A DNA stretch of 64,000 nt from JAEZAF01 sp964395665 (GTDB lineage Bacteria; Chloroflexota; Anaerolineae; Aggregatilineales; Phototrophicaceae). Positions 45,692 to 54,149 of the stretch are shown here, piece after piece. Within the stretch, counting starts at the first letter, position 1, and each line of letters starts with the position of its first letter. The stretch is from positions 1-64,000 of the forward strand of contig CAYNDH010000003.1 in NCBI GenBank assembly GCA_964395665.1, in the 5' to 3' direction. The notes under the pieces are model-generated. The model was not told the DNA's origin and did no database searches. It was given only the letters and a program-made list of their open reading frames with translations. Both the position numbers and the translations under genes were made by a program.

Positions 45692-46633
45692 TTATTCATC
45701 ATGGGATTTCTCCGAGTAGGGTTGGGCCTGTGTCATCTCCTGCAAACCATCCGAGCGGACGGGCGTCCGGCGTGCAGGTGACAGGTAATGCAGGCCGAGC
45801 AGCATGGCCTCTTCACTGTTCCCCAGTTCGACAGATTTGATGTAATCCAGACGGGATAACAGTGGCACAAGGGCATCGGCGTGCTGTTCCAGTCCGCCGG
45901 GCAGATTATCCGGCAGCAGATAACCGGCGGCGCGCAAAGCGATCCATAAATCCGACAGCAGCGACTCCGACAGATAAACGCTCTCATGTTCACGCTCTAT
46001 CGTCAGACTGCGACCACTGCGGCGGCCACGTCTGCGTTCCGGCACAATCTCGAAGGTGGCGCCGTCCTCTGTTTCAAAATGGGTGGTGCTGCTGATCACA
46101 CGTGAAAGATCACGCCAGAATTTTTCAAACGGGATTTCCTGCGGCACACTGGACAGTCGTGCGCTGATCGCCCGCATATTGCGCGGCTGGTCCTGCTGCG
46201 ACACATGGATATACACATTCAGCGGCAGCGCATCGAGATACGACTCCATCAGTGGGCGCACTTCCGTGTCCCAGTCCAGATTAACAGCGCCTTCTGACAG
46301 CATCGGAAACGAGATCGACGTGATCCGCTGTTCGGCATAAATCCCGGCAAATTTCTGAAGACCGGCTTCCAGCATATCGAGTGTGATATTACTGCGCCAA
46401 TGCTGTTTTACCGGGAAATTGAGAATCCATTTGTGAGGGGTTCGATGCAGGTAAAGATTCCGGTGCTGAAAGGTCCCGTTATCACAAAGCTGACGATAGC
46501 GCTCGGCCATCTCCGGGTACAGGCGCCTGAAATCACCAGACAGCCCCTTCCCCATCATGCCAGCAAGGTTAACCGGATTCACCAGTACCTTTGCCGGACT
46601 AAGCAGCAGATCGCCGTTGACGTAAGTGATCAT
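45692..46633 (-). CDS. DarG-like macrodomain protein, putative antitoxin
   Basis: 313 residues. Residues ~1-150 are a macrodomain of the DarG kind, which removes ADP-ribose from DNA: NGDLLLSPAKVLVNPVNLAG, MGKGLSGDF and NFPVKQHWR (Lys76 at the position of the DarG catalytic Lys). The second ligand loop, usually P-x-L-G-x-G-x-G-x-L-x-W, here reads PMLSEGAVNLDW, lacking its glycines. The C-terminal half holds a basic segment (RRRGRRSGRS) and helical regions; its GLHYLSPARRTP end is not something I recognise. A good AAGGG site lies 5 nt before the ATG and a promoter 62 nt upstream. Antitoxin before toxin is a common gene order. Confidence 0.82.
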   Translation of the reverse strand: MITYVNGDLLLSPAKVLVNPVNLAGMMGKGLSGDFRRLYPEMAERYRQLCDNGTFQHRNLYLHRTPHKWILNFPVKQHWRSNITLDMLEAGLQKFAGIYAEQRITSISFPMLSEGAVNLDWDTEVRPLMESYLDALPLNVYIHVSQQDQPRNMRAISARLSSVPQEIPFEKFWRDLSRVISSTTHFETEDGATFEIVPERRRGRRSGRSLTIEREHESVYLSESLLSDLWIALRAAGYLLPDNLPGGLEQHADALVPLLSRLDYIKSVELGNSEEAMLLGLHYLSPARRTPVRSDGLQEMTQAQPYSEKSHDE

Positions 46634-46694
46634 GAGAACCCTTGAAGGTGTTGAGGGACAGCGCCAATGATAGAACAGATATTCTCATGAGTAC

Positions 46695-46723
46695 ATTCTA
46701 GCAAAGGCATCTGATTGACGCAA
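46695..46723 (-). promoter_or_regulatory. Promoter of the macrodomain/TIR-DarT operon
   Basis: On the minus strand TTGCGT (46723-46718), a 17-nt spacer and TAGAAT (46700-46695). This places the start of transcription about 55 nt before the macrodomain ATG. Confidence 0.65.
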
Positions 46724-46757
46724 ACGGAGCGCGAGAACAGGCATATAACAGACAGAT

Positions 46758-46799
46758 AAACAGGCAGGATCTGAGCATAATACGACATCCTGCCTGTTT
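46758..46799. terminator. Hairpin upstream of the DarG-like operon
   Basis: AAACAGGCAGGAT (46758-46770) pairs with ATCCTGCCTGTTT (46787-46799), 13 bp, 16-nt loop. It lies downstream of the 46900-48159 gene on the minus strand and likely insulates the toxin operon from that transcript. Confidence 0.7.
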
Positions 46800-46851
46800 C
46801 GTTAGCTGACGATAGTTCGCGACCCGGCGATCTACTGCGGCTGTTAACTGT

Positions 46852-46887
46852 CTGGTTGCAGATCAGCATCTGGTCGCAGATGATCAT
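46852..46887. repeat. Two-copy 18-nt direct repeat
   Basis: CTGGTTGCAGATCAGCAT is followed at once by CTGGTCGCAGATGATCAT (15 of 18 identical), then a degraded third start (CTGTTCCAGAT). It lies just past the stop of the next gene on the minus strand. Confidence 0.5.
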
Positions 46888-46899
46888 CTGTTCCAGATT

Positions 46900-48159
46900 T
46901 TACGAAGCAGCTTCTTCGGTTGTCTCTTCAGTGGCCGCAGCTTCTTCCGTCACAGTGGCTTCTTCTGTAGCTGCGGTGTCCTCTGCCGGTACAGGTGTTG
47001 GCGGGACCAGTGTCGCGGTCGGCGCAGGTGTCGGAGTCGGCACCGGCAGCCCTGCACCTTCAGTCAGGTTGAAGCTGTTGATGACATTGACGCCATCGGT
47101 CGCCGTCAAACCGGCATCGCCTGGCAGTGCATTCATGTCCAGATCAGCCAATGGGATACGGATGCTGGCCGCATGCAGCAGATCATCATTGCCATTCAGC
47201 AGCACGGTCAGACCGCTCTGCCCTTCTCCGTCCAGTGTACGTTCACTGAAGGCCACGGCGAAACCAGTGCCACCGTTACGCTCGACCGGCGTAACTGATA
47301 CCACTGTCGCACCGGGGCGCAGGGTTTCGAAATAGGCCTGCGCTGCGGCTTCATCAGCCACCTGTTGTTCCGCCGGGACTTCGAGACGCAGCACTTCTCC
47401 GCTGCCACCCTGAATCGTCACCGGGAATCCGACACGGCCATCGACCACTGACCAGTTGGCCGGATAGCGGATGATTTCGCCGGCCTGCGGATTATAGAAT
47501 GATGTCCACCCCGATGGGCTTTCGGCAAACAGTTCTGTCGGCTTCAGGGTCGCGATCTGATTTTCGAGCAGGTACAGCAGCAGATCACGCATATTGTCCG
47601 GGGCGATCACGCGGACACCGTAAATACGTCCGGCTTCAGACCATGCGATCTGACGGCCAATATACGGTTGCCCTGAGAGGCTGGCTTCATAGTCGATGAC
47701 CAGACGATCACCCTCAACACGGCGCCCTGTTTCACGCGGGTTGGAATAACCGCGCACCACCGTAGACACATCGGTAAAGTGATTACCCACATCTTCTACA
47801 GTTGTCGCCGATCCAGCAACGGGCGCGATGGAAAAGCTGTCGATCTGGGCCAGATAGTCTGTATGTGACATTCGAATTGAAGCTTCGGCAGCGTTATTCA
47901 CGGGGACTGCCGGTTCCCATCCTGTAGGCTGGCCGACAGTGAATAAACCAGAGTTATGCAGATAGAGATTATCAAACGAAATGGCGTTCATATCAGCCGG
48001 TGGTGCAGGCTTTGTGGGAGTGGGGAACGCAGTCGGTTCGATTTCCTGCATAACGGGATTGTTCAGACTAAAAAGTGGAAAAATGACGGAAAGCGCCATG
48101 AGTACCGCGATCGTAATCGCGAAATAGGTATAAAGGCGCTGGGATTGTGTTCTCCTCAT
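46900..48159 (-). CDS. Membrane-anchored protein with PsbP/DcrB-like domains
   Basis: 419 residues. One N-terminal span (about 11-32), a Pro/Thr linker, then two beta-alpha-beta units of the kind called PsbP/Mog1/DcrB-like: NSGLFTVGQPTGWEPAV with ASIRMSHTDYLAQ, and IIRYPANWSVVDGRVGFPV. The C-terminal ~65 residues are a Pro/Thr then Thr/Glu low-complexity tail. The second domain is clearer than the first. Function unknown; homologous domains are common in Chloroflexota lipoproteins, usually fused to a sensor or anchor. Confidence 0.6.
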   Translation of the reverse strand: MRRTQSQRLYTYFAITIAVLMALSVIFPLFSLNNPVMQEIEPTAFPTPTKPAPPADMNAISFDNLYLHNSGLFTVGQPTGWEPAVPVNNAAEASIRMSHTDYLAQIDSFSIAPVAGSATTVEDVGNHFTDVSTVVRGYSNPRETGRRVEGDRLVIDYEASLSGQPYIGRQIAWSEAGRIYGVRVIAPDNMRDLLLYLLENQIATLKPTELFAESPSGWTSFYNPQAGEIIRYPANWSVVDGRVGFPVTIQGGSGEVLRLEVPAEQQVADEAAAQAYFETLRPGATVVSVTPVERNGGTGFAVAFSERTLDGEGQSGLTVLLNGNDDLLHAASIRIPLADLDMNALPGDAGLTATDGVNVINSFNLTEGAGLPVPTPTPAPTATLVPPTPVPAEDTAATEEATVTEEAAATEETTEEAAS

Positions 48160-48377
48160 AGCGAATTCTGGCTCCGGTCCGGCGATTGAAATTAAGTCGG
48201 AAAAAACGGCAGTATCATAACGCAGAATCGACTGCGTGTTAATGGTCGGAACGCTTTACACCACGCCGCAGGGCGAAATTTCGCCTTCCCGCTGGAAGTC
48301 ATAGCGAAGTAACTCTACGCAATCGGGGCGCTTTGCACTATGCTTTTCGCATGGACGATTTCAACACCACATCCCAT

Positions 48378-49142
48378 ATGACCAGAACCTTTTTCAGCAT
48401 CGGCAGATGTCTGGCTGTTATCAGCACCCTGATTCTGCTGACGGCATGTCAGGCCCTTACACCGCAGGATGACCGTATCCCCCTGCAAACAGAAGCCGCC
48501 AATCTTGAAGCGGAAATCGTGATGCTGCAAACCCGCAGCGTCGAAGAGATCGCAAATGCACAGGCGACTTTTGACATCACCCGCAACGAAATCGCGGCAG
48601 AAAATGCGGTCAATCAGCAGCTTCTGGCAACATTGAGCATCCGCATCACGCCCACGCCAAGGCTGACGACCGACAACCGCCCTGATGACTGGGGCCTGAT
48701 GGTGGCTACAGGAACCGGCAACACTGCGAATACGTTTGATACCACCAGTGGTGACACCACCGGCGCGAATACGGGCGAGGCAGAGGCCATGATGGATACC
48801 AGTTCGCCGTTCCTCGTCACCGGCATGGCGACCACTGTGCGCGCCAGTGATGGCTGTGTCGAAACGACCACCAGCCAGTTTTCGGTCAGCGCACCACGTG
48901 TTTATGCCACCTTTGTCGCCAACAATCTTCAGGCCGGGACAGCCCTGCGGGTGGACTGGGTGCAGAACGGCGAAGTGGTCTATTTCAGTGACTGGACACC
49001 CGACAGCAATTATCCGCAGATCTGCGTCTGGTTTTACATCACCAGTGCCGATGTCCCGTTTACGCCCGGCCCATGGGCTGCCCGTGTACTCGCCAATAAC
49101 CAGATCATTGAGGAAATCCCGTTCACTTTCGACGGGATGTAA
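48378..49142 (+). CDS. Predicted lipoprotein of unknown function
   Basis: 254 residues from the ATG at 48378, which gives the best lipoprotein signal (MTRTFFSIGRCLAVIST then lipobox LLTAC). In-frame ATGs at 48333 and 48351 add a non-signal extension. No start has a good ribosome site. A coiled-coil stretch (NLEAEIVMLQTRSVEEIANA) and a low-complexity Thr/Gly segment precede a C-terminal beta-sandwich with two Cys (DGCVETTTS, ICVWFYI). Not a family I recognise. Confidence 0.65.
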   Translation: MTRTFFSIGRCLAVISTLILLTACQALTPQDDRIPLQTEAANLEAEIVMLQTRSVEEIANAQATFDITRNEIAAENAVNQQLLATLSIRITPTPRLTTDNRPDDWGLMVATGTGNTANTFDTTSGDTTGANTGEAEAMMDTSSPFLVTGMATTVRASDGCVETTTSQFSVSAPRVYATFVANNLQAGTALRVDWVQNGEVVYFSDWTPDSNYPQICVWFYITSADVPFTPGPWAARVLANNQIIEEIPFTFDGM

Positions 49143-49202
49143 GCCGGGATGACCGCCGATCAGACAACGTTTCAGCCATGCTGCGCGGTGAGTAGTTAAC
49201 GG

Positions 49203-49232
49203 TTGGTGTTTAACGGCGGGCTATGCTAATAT
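49203..49232 (+). promoter_or_regulatory. Possible promoter of the SH3b-protein gene
   Basis: TTGGTG (49203-49208), an 18-nt spacer and TAATAT (49227-49232), 61 nt before the GTG start. Confidence 0.4.
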
Positions 49233-49293
49233 AGCGCGCTGTCTTTCGTTACTTTCATTTATTAAAATATCACCCATCAGGATTTCCCGGAAA

Positions 49294-51076
49294 GTGACTG
49301 TTCCGCGCCAGTTACACAGGCTGTTAAAGCCAATACTGCTGAGTTTGATGCTCGGCCTGATGCTGATTCCGCTTCTGATTATGGACGGACAGCAGCAGTC
49401 CGTCCACGCTCAGGACGATGTGCCCACCCTCACGCCGACACCGACACGTAATACGCTGCTCGTGACAGATGCGTTTGTCCGCAGCGGCCCAGGCAATGCA
49501 TATGTGGAAGTCGGGCGCGTCACACCAGAGTCAGTGCTGGTGGCATTAAATCAGAGTGAAGACGGGCTGTGGGTGCTGATTCGCTATCATCGCGGGTTCG
49601 GCTGGCTGCGGCGCGATCTCGCTTACTGGGTCGTGAATATTGATACGCTGCCGGTCCTGAGTACCGCCCAGTTGACACCGACCGTCCCCACCGGACAGCC
49701 AACTGCGACGGCTTTCTTCCCAACATCCACTCCCACTGGCGACTATATCAATGTGAACGCCAACAGTGCGTACGTCCGTGCTGGGCCGGGACGCACCTAT
49801 CTGCGCCTTGGACAGCTCTACAGCGGCGATCCGCTTGAGCCTGTCAGCCGGAATACCGATACCACCTGGATTATGATCCGCTTTGATGACGGCTTCGGCT
49901 GGATCAATCGCAGTCTGGGTGTATGGACAACCGATCTTGAGGCATTACCGGTCATGGTCCCGCTGAGGCTCACACCATCAGCGACCTTTACGCCATCGCT
50001 GACGCCGTCTGCCACAGAGACGGCAACGCTGACGNNNNNNNNNNNNNNNNNNNNNNNNNNNNNNNNNNNNNNNNNNNNNNNNNNNNNNNNNNNNNNNNNN
50101 NNNNNNNNNNNNNNNNNNNNNNNNNNNNNNNNNNGAGACGCCATCGGAGACAGCTACAGAAACACAGACCACGACGCCGGACGCGACTGACACTACTGTA
50201 CCGACTCTCACGGCGCGCAGTCCGCTGATTGTGGCTTCTCCATCGGATACGCCGACACCATCAGAAACTGAAGAGCTTGCATCCACACTGGACAGCGCTT
50301 CCGTTCGTGCCACATCAGCAGCCATCGCAACGGGCATCGCCGCAACCACCGAAACTGATGCTGCGCAGGTGGCTGCACAGGTCCCCACACTGACGGACAT
50401 CCCCACGGATGTGCTAACAGAAGATGTGCCAACAGAAGACGCGCCAACAGAAGACGCGCCGACCGCAGAGGTGACTGAAACCGCTGAGCCAGTTAAAACG
50501 GCTGAGGCCACCGAAGAGACTGGCGACATCATCCTGCCGGGGACTGCGTCGGTTGTGACGACGGATGCCCCCGAAGTACCCTCTTCGACACCACCGGCTG
50601 GCGTGCCAGACACCGGCGATGCAGTTGGTGATGCCGGACGCTTCCCAACGGAAGCGGTGGTTGGCGGAGCGGCCCTGCTGCTGATTCTGGGTTATGTCGC
50701 GCTTTATCTGCGTGGGTTGAGCACCGTCAACCGCTATGCAAACGGCTTTGTGATCGATCAGTGTCCGGTCTGCCGACGCGGTGAACTGATTGTGGACACC
50801 AATCCCAAACGCACCTTCGGCATTCCCGGCGCACGCCGGACAATTCGCTGCACCAACTGCCGTTCGGTGCTGCGCGAAATCGGCGATCACCGCTGGCGCT
50901 ATGCCGTAGACCGCATGGAGAATATCCCGCTCTATGACCGGCTCAATAACCGCGAAGTCGATGAAGAGACGCTCCGGTTGCTGCTGGAAAACCCTGTAGG
51001 CGGCAGCACATCCGCCGCGCAGCTTGACTTTATCGATGAGCGCGACGATCGCCCCGATCAGACTCCGTCATCGTAA
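49294..51076 (+). CDS. SH3b / membrane-span / zinc-ribbon protein, split by an assembly gap
   Basis: One gene interrupted by 100 N at 50035-50134; the frame differs across the gap, as expected when the true gap length is unknown, and both sides are open and Thr/Pro-rich (TPSLTPSATET and ETPSETATETQ). Signal or anchor near the N-terminus, two SH3b modules (VRSGPGNAYVEVGRV and VRAGPGRTYLRLGQL, each with a GFGW turn), a long Thr/Pro/Glu linker, then a span (VVGGAALLLILGYVALYL) and a cytoplasmic four-Cys zinc ribbon (CPVCRRGE and CTNCRSVLRE). SH3b outside and zinc ribbon inside suggests a wall-to-cytoplasm sensor; that is inference. Start: GTG 49294 after AGGA. Confidence 0.75.
50035..50134. other. 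Assembly gap (100 N)
   Basis: Exactly 100 N inside the Thr/Pro-rich repeat linker of the SH3b protein gene. The true length is unknown, so the protein length and the frame across it cannot be given. Confidence 0.98.
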
Positions 51077-51087
51077 GCGGGTGTGCC

Positions 51088-52005
51088 ATGGCATGGGTTG
51101 AATGTGTACCGAATTTCAGTGAAGGCCGACGACCGGATGTCATTCAGGCGATTGTTGACGCGATCACTTCCGCCGATGTGCATCTGCTTGATGTCAGCAG
51201 CGACTCGGATCACAATCGTACGGTTGTGACCTTCTTTGGCGAACCGGACAACGTGACCGAAGCGGCAGTTCGCGGGATACAGCGTGCAGCCGAGTTGATC
51301 GATCTCGATCAGCATTCCGGTGTTCATCCGCGCATCGGGGCGGCTGATGTCGTCCCACTGATCCCCCTGCGCGACATCAGTCTGGAAGCGTGCGCCCAGC
51401 TTGCCCGATCGCTAGGCAAGCGTATTGCATCCAAACTCGATCTTCCCGTTTACCTGTATGAAGCGGCAGCACTGCACCACGAACGGACCAATCTGGCCTA
51501 TATCCGCCGAGACCCTTACGAGCGCCTGAAGGAAACGATCCAGACCGACCCGGACCGACTGCCGGATTATGGCCCATCAGCCCTTGGCAAGGCAGGCGCG
51601 GTAGCGATTGGCGCTCGTGGCCCACTGATCGCATTCAACGCCTATCTGAATACGCCCGATGTCGAGATCGCGCAGGCTGTCGCCCGTAAGGTCAGACAAT
51701 CCGGCGGCGGACTGCCTTATGTCAAGGCGCTTGGGCTGCTGGTTGATGGGCAGGCGCAGGTTTCGATGAATATCATCGACTTCCGCCGGATGCCGCTGCA
51801 TACCGTGTTGGAAGCAGTGCGCCATGAGGCTCGTCAGTTAGGGGCCGAAGTCATCCACACGGAGCTGGTCGGCCTGATTCCACAGGCCGCCCTGTTCGAT
51901 GCAGCCTTTACCTGTTTACAATTGCCCGCCGCCGCTCGTCAGCTTGTGCTGGAAGATCGCATCGGCGCGGCTGTGAACGATTACCGTCCAATCTCATTCG
52001 AATAA
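51088..52005 (+). CDS. ftcD: Glutamate formimidoyltransferase
   Basis: Transfers the formimino group between formiminoglutamate and tetrahydrofolate (histidine catabolism / one-carbon supply). 305 residues, so only the transferase part, without the cyclodeaminase domain of the bifunctional form. Hallmarks: WVECVPNFSEGRRPDVI at the start, LDVSSDSDHNRTVVTFFG, HSGVHPRIGAADVVPLIPL and YLYEAAAL, with catalytic His in SDSDHNR. It begins 12 nt after the previous stop. No hut genes are nearby. Confidence 0.93.
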   Translation: MAWVECVPNFSEGRRPDVIQAIVDAITSADVHLLDVSSDSDHNRTVVTFFGEPDNVTEAAVRGIQRAAELIDLDQHSGVHPRIGAADVVPLIPLRDISLEACAQLARSLGKRIASKLDLPVYLYEAAALHHERTNLAYIRRDPYERLKETIQTDPDRLPDYGPSALGKAGAVAIGARGPLIAFNAYLNTPDVEIAQAVARKVRQSGGGLPYVKALGLLVDGQAQVSMNIIDFRRMPLHTVLEAVRHEARQLGAEVIHTELVGLIPQAALFDAAFTCLQLPAAARQLVLEDRIGAAVNDYRPISFE

Positions 52006-52016
52006 TCTCTTTTCCT

Positions 52017-53042
52017 ATGCGTCTATATGCCGTCCTTGTCTTACTTGGTCTTGTGCTGCTCAGTGCCTGCACCCCGGAAGAACAAACCACCCCATTTCAG
52101 ATCACAGTACCCGGTACACAGCGGGCCGCAGCGCTGGCAACAGCAATTCCGACCACAGCCCGTCCGCCGACTGACACCCCAACGCCGACAGCTACGGCAA
52201 CCCTGACCCTGACCCCAACCGATACACTGACGCCCACCCAGACCTTCACACCCAGCCCGATCCCGACACTGGCACGGGTTGAGCATTTCTATTTTGGCCG
52301 ACCTATCGCACGCAGTGGGATTGACTACATCGACCGCAATTATCCATATGGCAGCACGCAGCTAGGCCGGTATCCGGTGCATTCTGGCGTTGAGTTTCAG
52401 AATCCACGTGGGACACCCGTGCTGGCCGTCGGTGAGGGTGAGGTCTACTATGCCGGAGCGGATGCTGAACGTCAGTTTGGCCCAAAGCTGAATTATTACG
52501 GCAATCTCGTCATCATCCAGCACAACGTCCCGACACCTGAAGGTGAACCGATCTTCAGTGTTTACGCACATCTGGATCGCATCGGTGTCGAAACCGGAGA
52601 CAGCGTTCAGCAGGGGGATCGCGTCGGCACGGTCGGTGGTACGGGGATTGCAATTGGACCGCACCTGCATTTCGAAATCCGCATCGGCGATCCAGAAGAT
52701 TTTTATTCCACGCGTAATCCGGAGATGTGGATTTACCCCTATCCATCATTCGGCATGATCGCAGGCAAAGTCACCGACACATCAGGCCGGGTGCTGCCGG
52801 ATATTCAGGTCAAGGTGCGTTCTATGAGCAGCAGGGGAAATTGGGACGCCTATTCGTATGAAGGCCAGGAAGCCACGCCGGATTTCCTGTGGGGCGAGAA
52901 TTTTACGCTGAGTGATGTGCCGGAAGGCCCCTATCAGGTAATCGTGAGCGATGACAATGGCAAGCGGCTGTTCGAGCAGGAAGTGAGCGTTATCCCCGGT
53001 CGCATTACGTGGGTGGAGATCACCCTTGACCGCCTTCCCTGA
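52017..53042 (+). CDS. M23-type peptidase-like lipoprotein
   Basis: 341 residues. Lipobox (VLLSAC), a Thr/Pro linker, then a LytM/M23 peptidase domain. The zinc motif His-x(3)-Asp here reads HSGVEF (His122, Glu126 in place of Asp), while VYAHLD and GPHLHFEI (His216, His218) are intact, so activity is uncertain. A C-terminal beta-sandwich (GKVTDTSGRVLPDIQVKVRS) resembles the carboxypeptidase-regulatory-like fold. It follows ftcD by 11 nt and overlaps the convergent DUF692 gene by 23 bp. Confidence 0.85.
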   Translation: MRLYAVLVLLGLVLLSACTPEEQTTPFQITVPGTQRAAALATAIPTTARPPTDTPTPTATATLTLTPTDTLTPTQTFTPSPIPTLARVEHFYFGRPIARSGIDYIDRNYPYGSTQLGRYPVHSGVEFQNPRGTPVLAVGEGEVYYAGADAERQFGPKLNYYGNLVIIQHNVPTPEGEPIFSVYAHLDRIGVETGDSVQQGDRVGTVGGTGIAIGPHLHFEIRIGDPEDFYSTRNPEMWIYPYPSFGMIAGKVTDTSGRVLPDIQVKVRSMSSRGNWDAYSYEGQEATPDFLWGENFTLSDVPEGPYQVIVSDDNGKRLFEQEVSVIPGRITWVEITLDRLP

Positions 53043-53859
53043 CCGGAGGCAGTGAGGTCAGGCGGGCATCGGCGGTGCGCACCATCGCGACCATGCGCGG
53101 GATCTCATCAGCGATCACATCGCGGTGGCTGCGCCATTCGAACGGGCTGCCGACACCACCGTATTCGCACGCGACGATCTCCGGCACAGACCAGACACCT
53201 GTGCCAAGCTGATCCAGCACCCACCCGAATAATTCCCAGTCATCCTCACGCATCGGCATGTGATCGGTCCGCTTACCGTCAGCGTTATAGCCTAACCCGG
53301 TGATATGCACTTCACGCAGACGATGCACCGGCAGTTGCGAAATATAAAGGCGCGGATCAATTGCAAGATATTCGGCTGTGCGGCGCGCATGACCAATATC
53401 CAGCAGCAGGCCGCACCCGCTGGTCTCGATCACCTGCGTGATGACCGCCGGATCGATCGATAACGTCGGCATGACACGCATCGTCTCCGGATATGGGATA
53501 TTCTCCGCAATCACGCGATCCGCGCCAAAGTGACCCACCAGCGGCATCACATCCTTCAGGACCAGCGCAATCACAGCTTCCGGATCATCCGGGTCGGACA
53601 GATCTTCAATGCGCGGGACGATATGCGTATTGATGAAACGTGTCCCCGTGCGTGCCAGCCACATCTGGACATCCCGGAGATGCTCCGGCTCCACCCGATG
53701 CCATCCCGCCTGAAATTCGAAGTGGATATAGGCTGGCTTCTGCTTCTGTGCCTGTGGCACGAGATTGTCCCATGGCGGACATTTGTACAGGTCGATGTGG
53801 ATTTTATTCTGACGCAGCAGTTCAGCCGCCTGAGGCGAATAGTTGAGTGCGAATTTCAT
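53020..53859 (-). CDS. DUF692 (MNIO-type) TIM-barrel protein
   Basis: 279 residues from the ATG at 53859 (MKFALNYSPQ), which has AGGAC upstream; an in-frame start at 53898 is rejected. The pattern fits DUF692, the multinuclear iron oxidase family (MbnB, TglH): INTHIV, VIAENIPY, LLLDIGHAR, REVHITGLGY and DHMPMREDDWELF carry the expected His/Glu/Asp metal ligands. Alternatively it could be a general xylose-isomerase-like sugar-phosphate isomerase/epimerase. No precursor peptide or partner protein gene is adjacent, so any RiPP link is unsupported. Confidence 0.6.
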   Translation of the reverse strand: MKFALNYSPQAAELLRQNKIHIDLYKCPPWDNLVPQAQKQKPAYIHFEFQAGWHRVEPEHLRDVQMWLARTGTRFINTHIVPRIEDLSDPDDPEAVIALVLKDVMPLVGHFGADRVIAENIPYPETMRVMPTLSIDPAVITQVIETSGCGLLLDIGHARRTAEYLAIDPRLYISQLPVHRLREVHITGLGYNADGKRTDHMPMREDDWELFGWVLDQLGTGVWSVPEIVACEYGGVGSPFEWRSHRDVIADEIPRMVAMVRTADARLTSLPPVREGGQG

Positions 53860-54149
53860 GATGCTTTGTCCTGTTGAGGCGCAAGGGTCAGATCTCACAG
53901 AGTATTACACCTGAACCACCGCAAAGCCTTAGCATATGTCACACTCACGGCGTCTGAAAAGGTATCGTTATCCGTATTTGAATGGATCAAACGACAGCGT
54001 GATGCCATACTGAGTTCAGCAGGCATTCAACAGGCCGTGTAACAGGTTTATGTTTGAAGATATGCCGGGATAACCTCATGCCGGGACTGGAGATCACGTC
54101 CCAGCGGCACAGGTATCGTCAGCGAAGCAGATGCGATCCAGCGAAGAAG

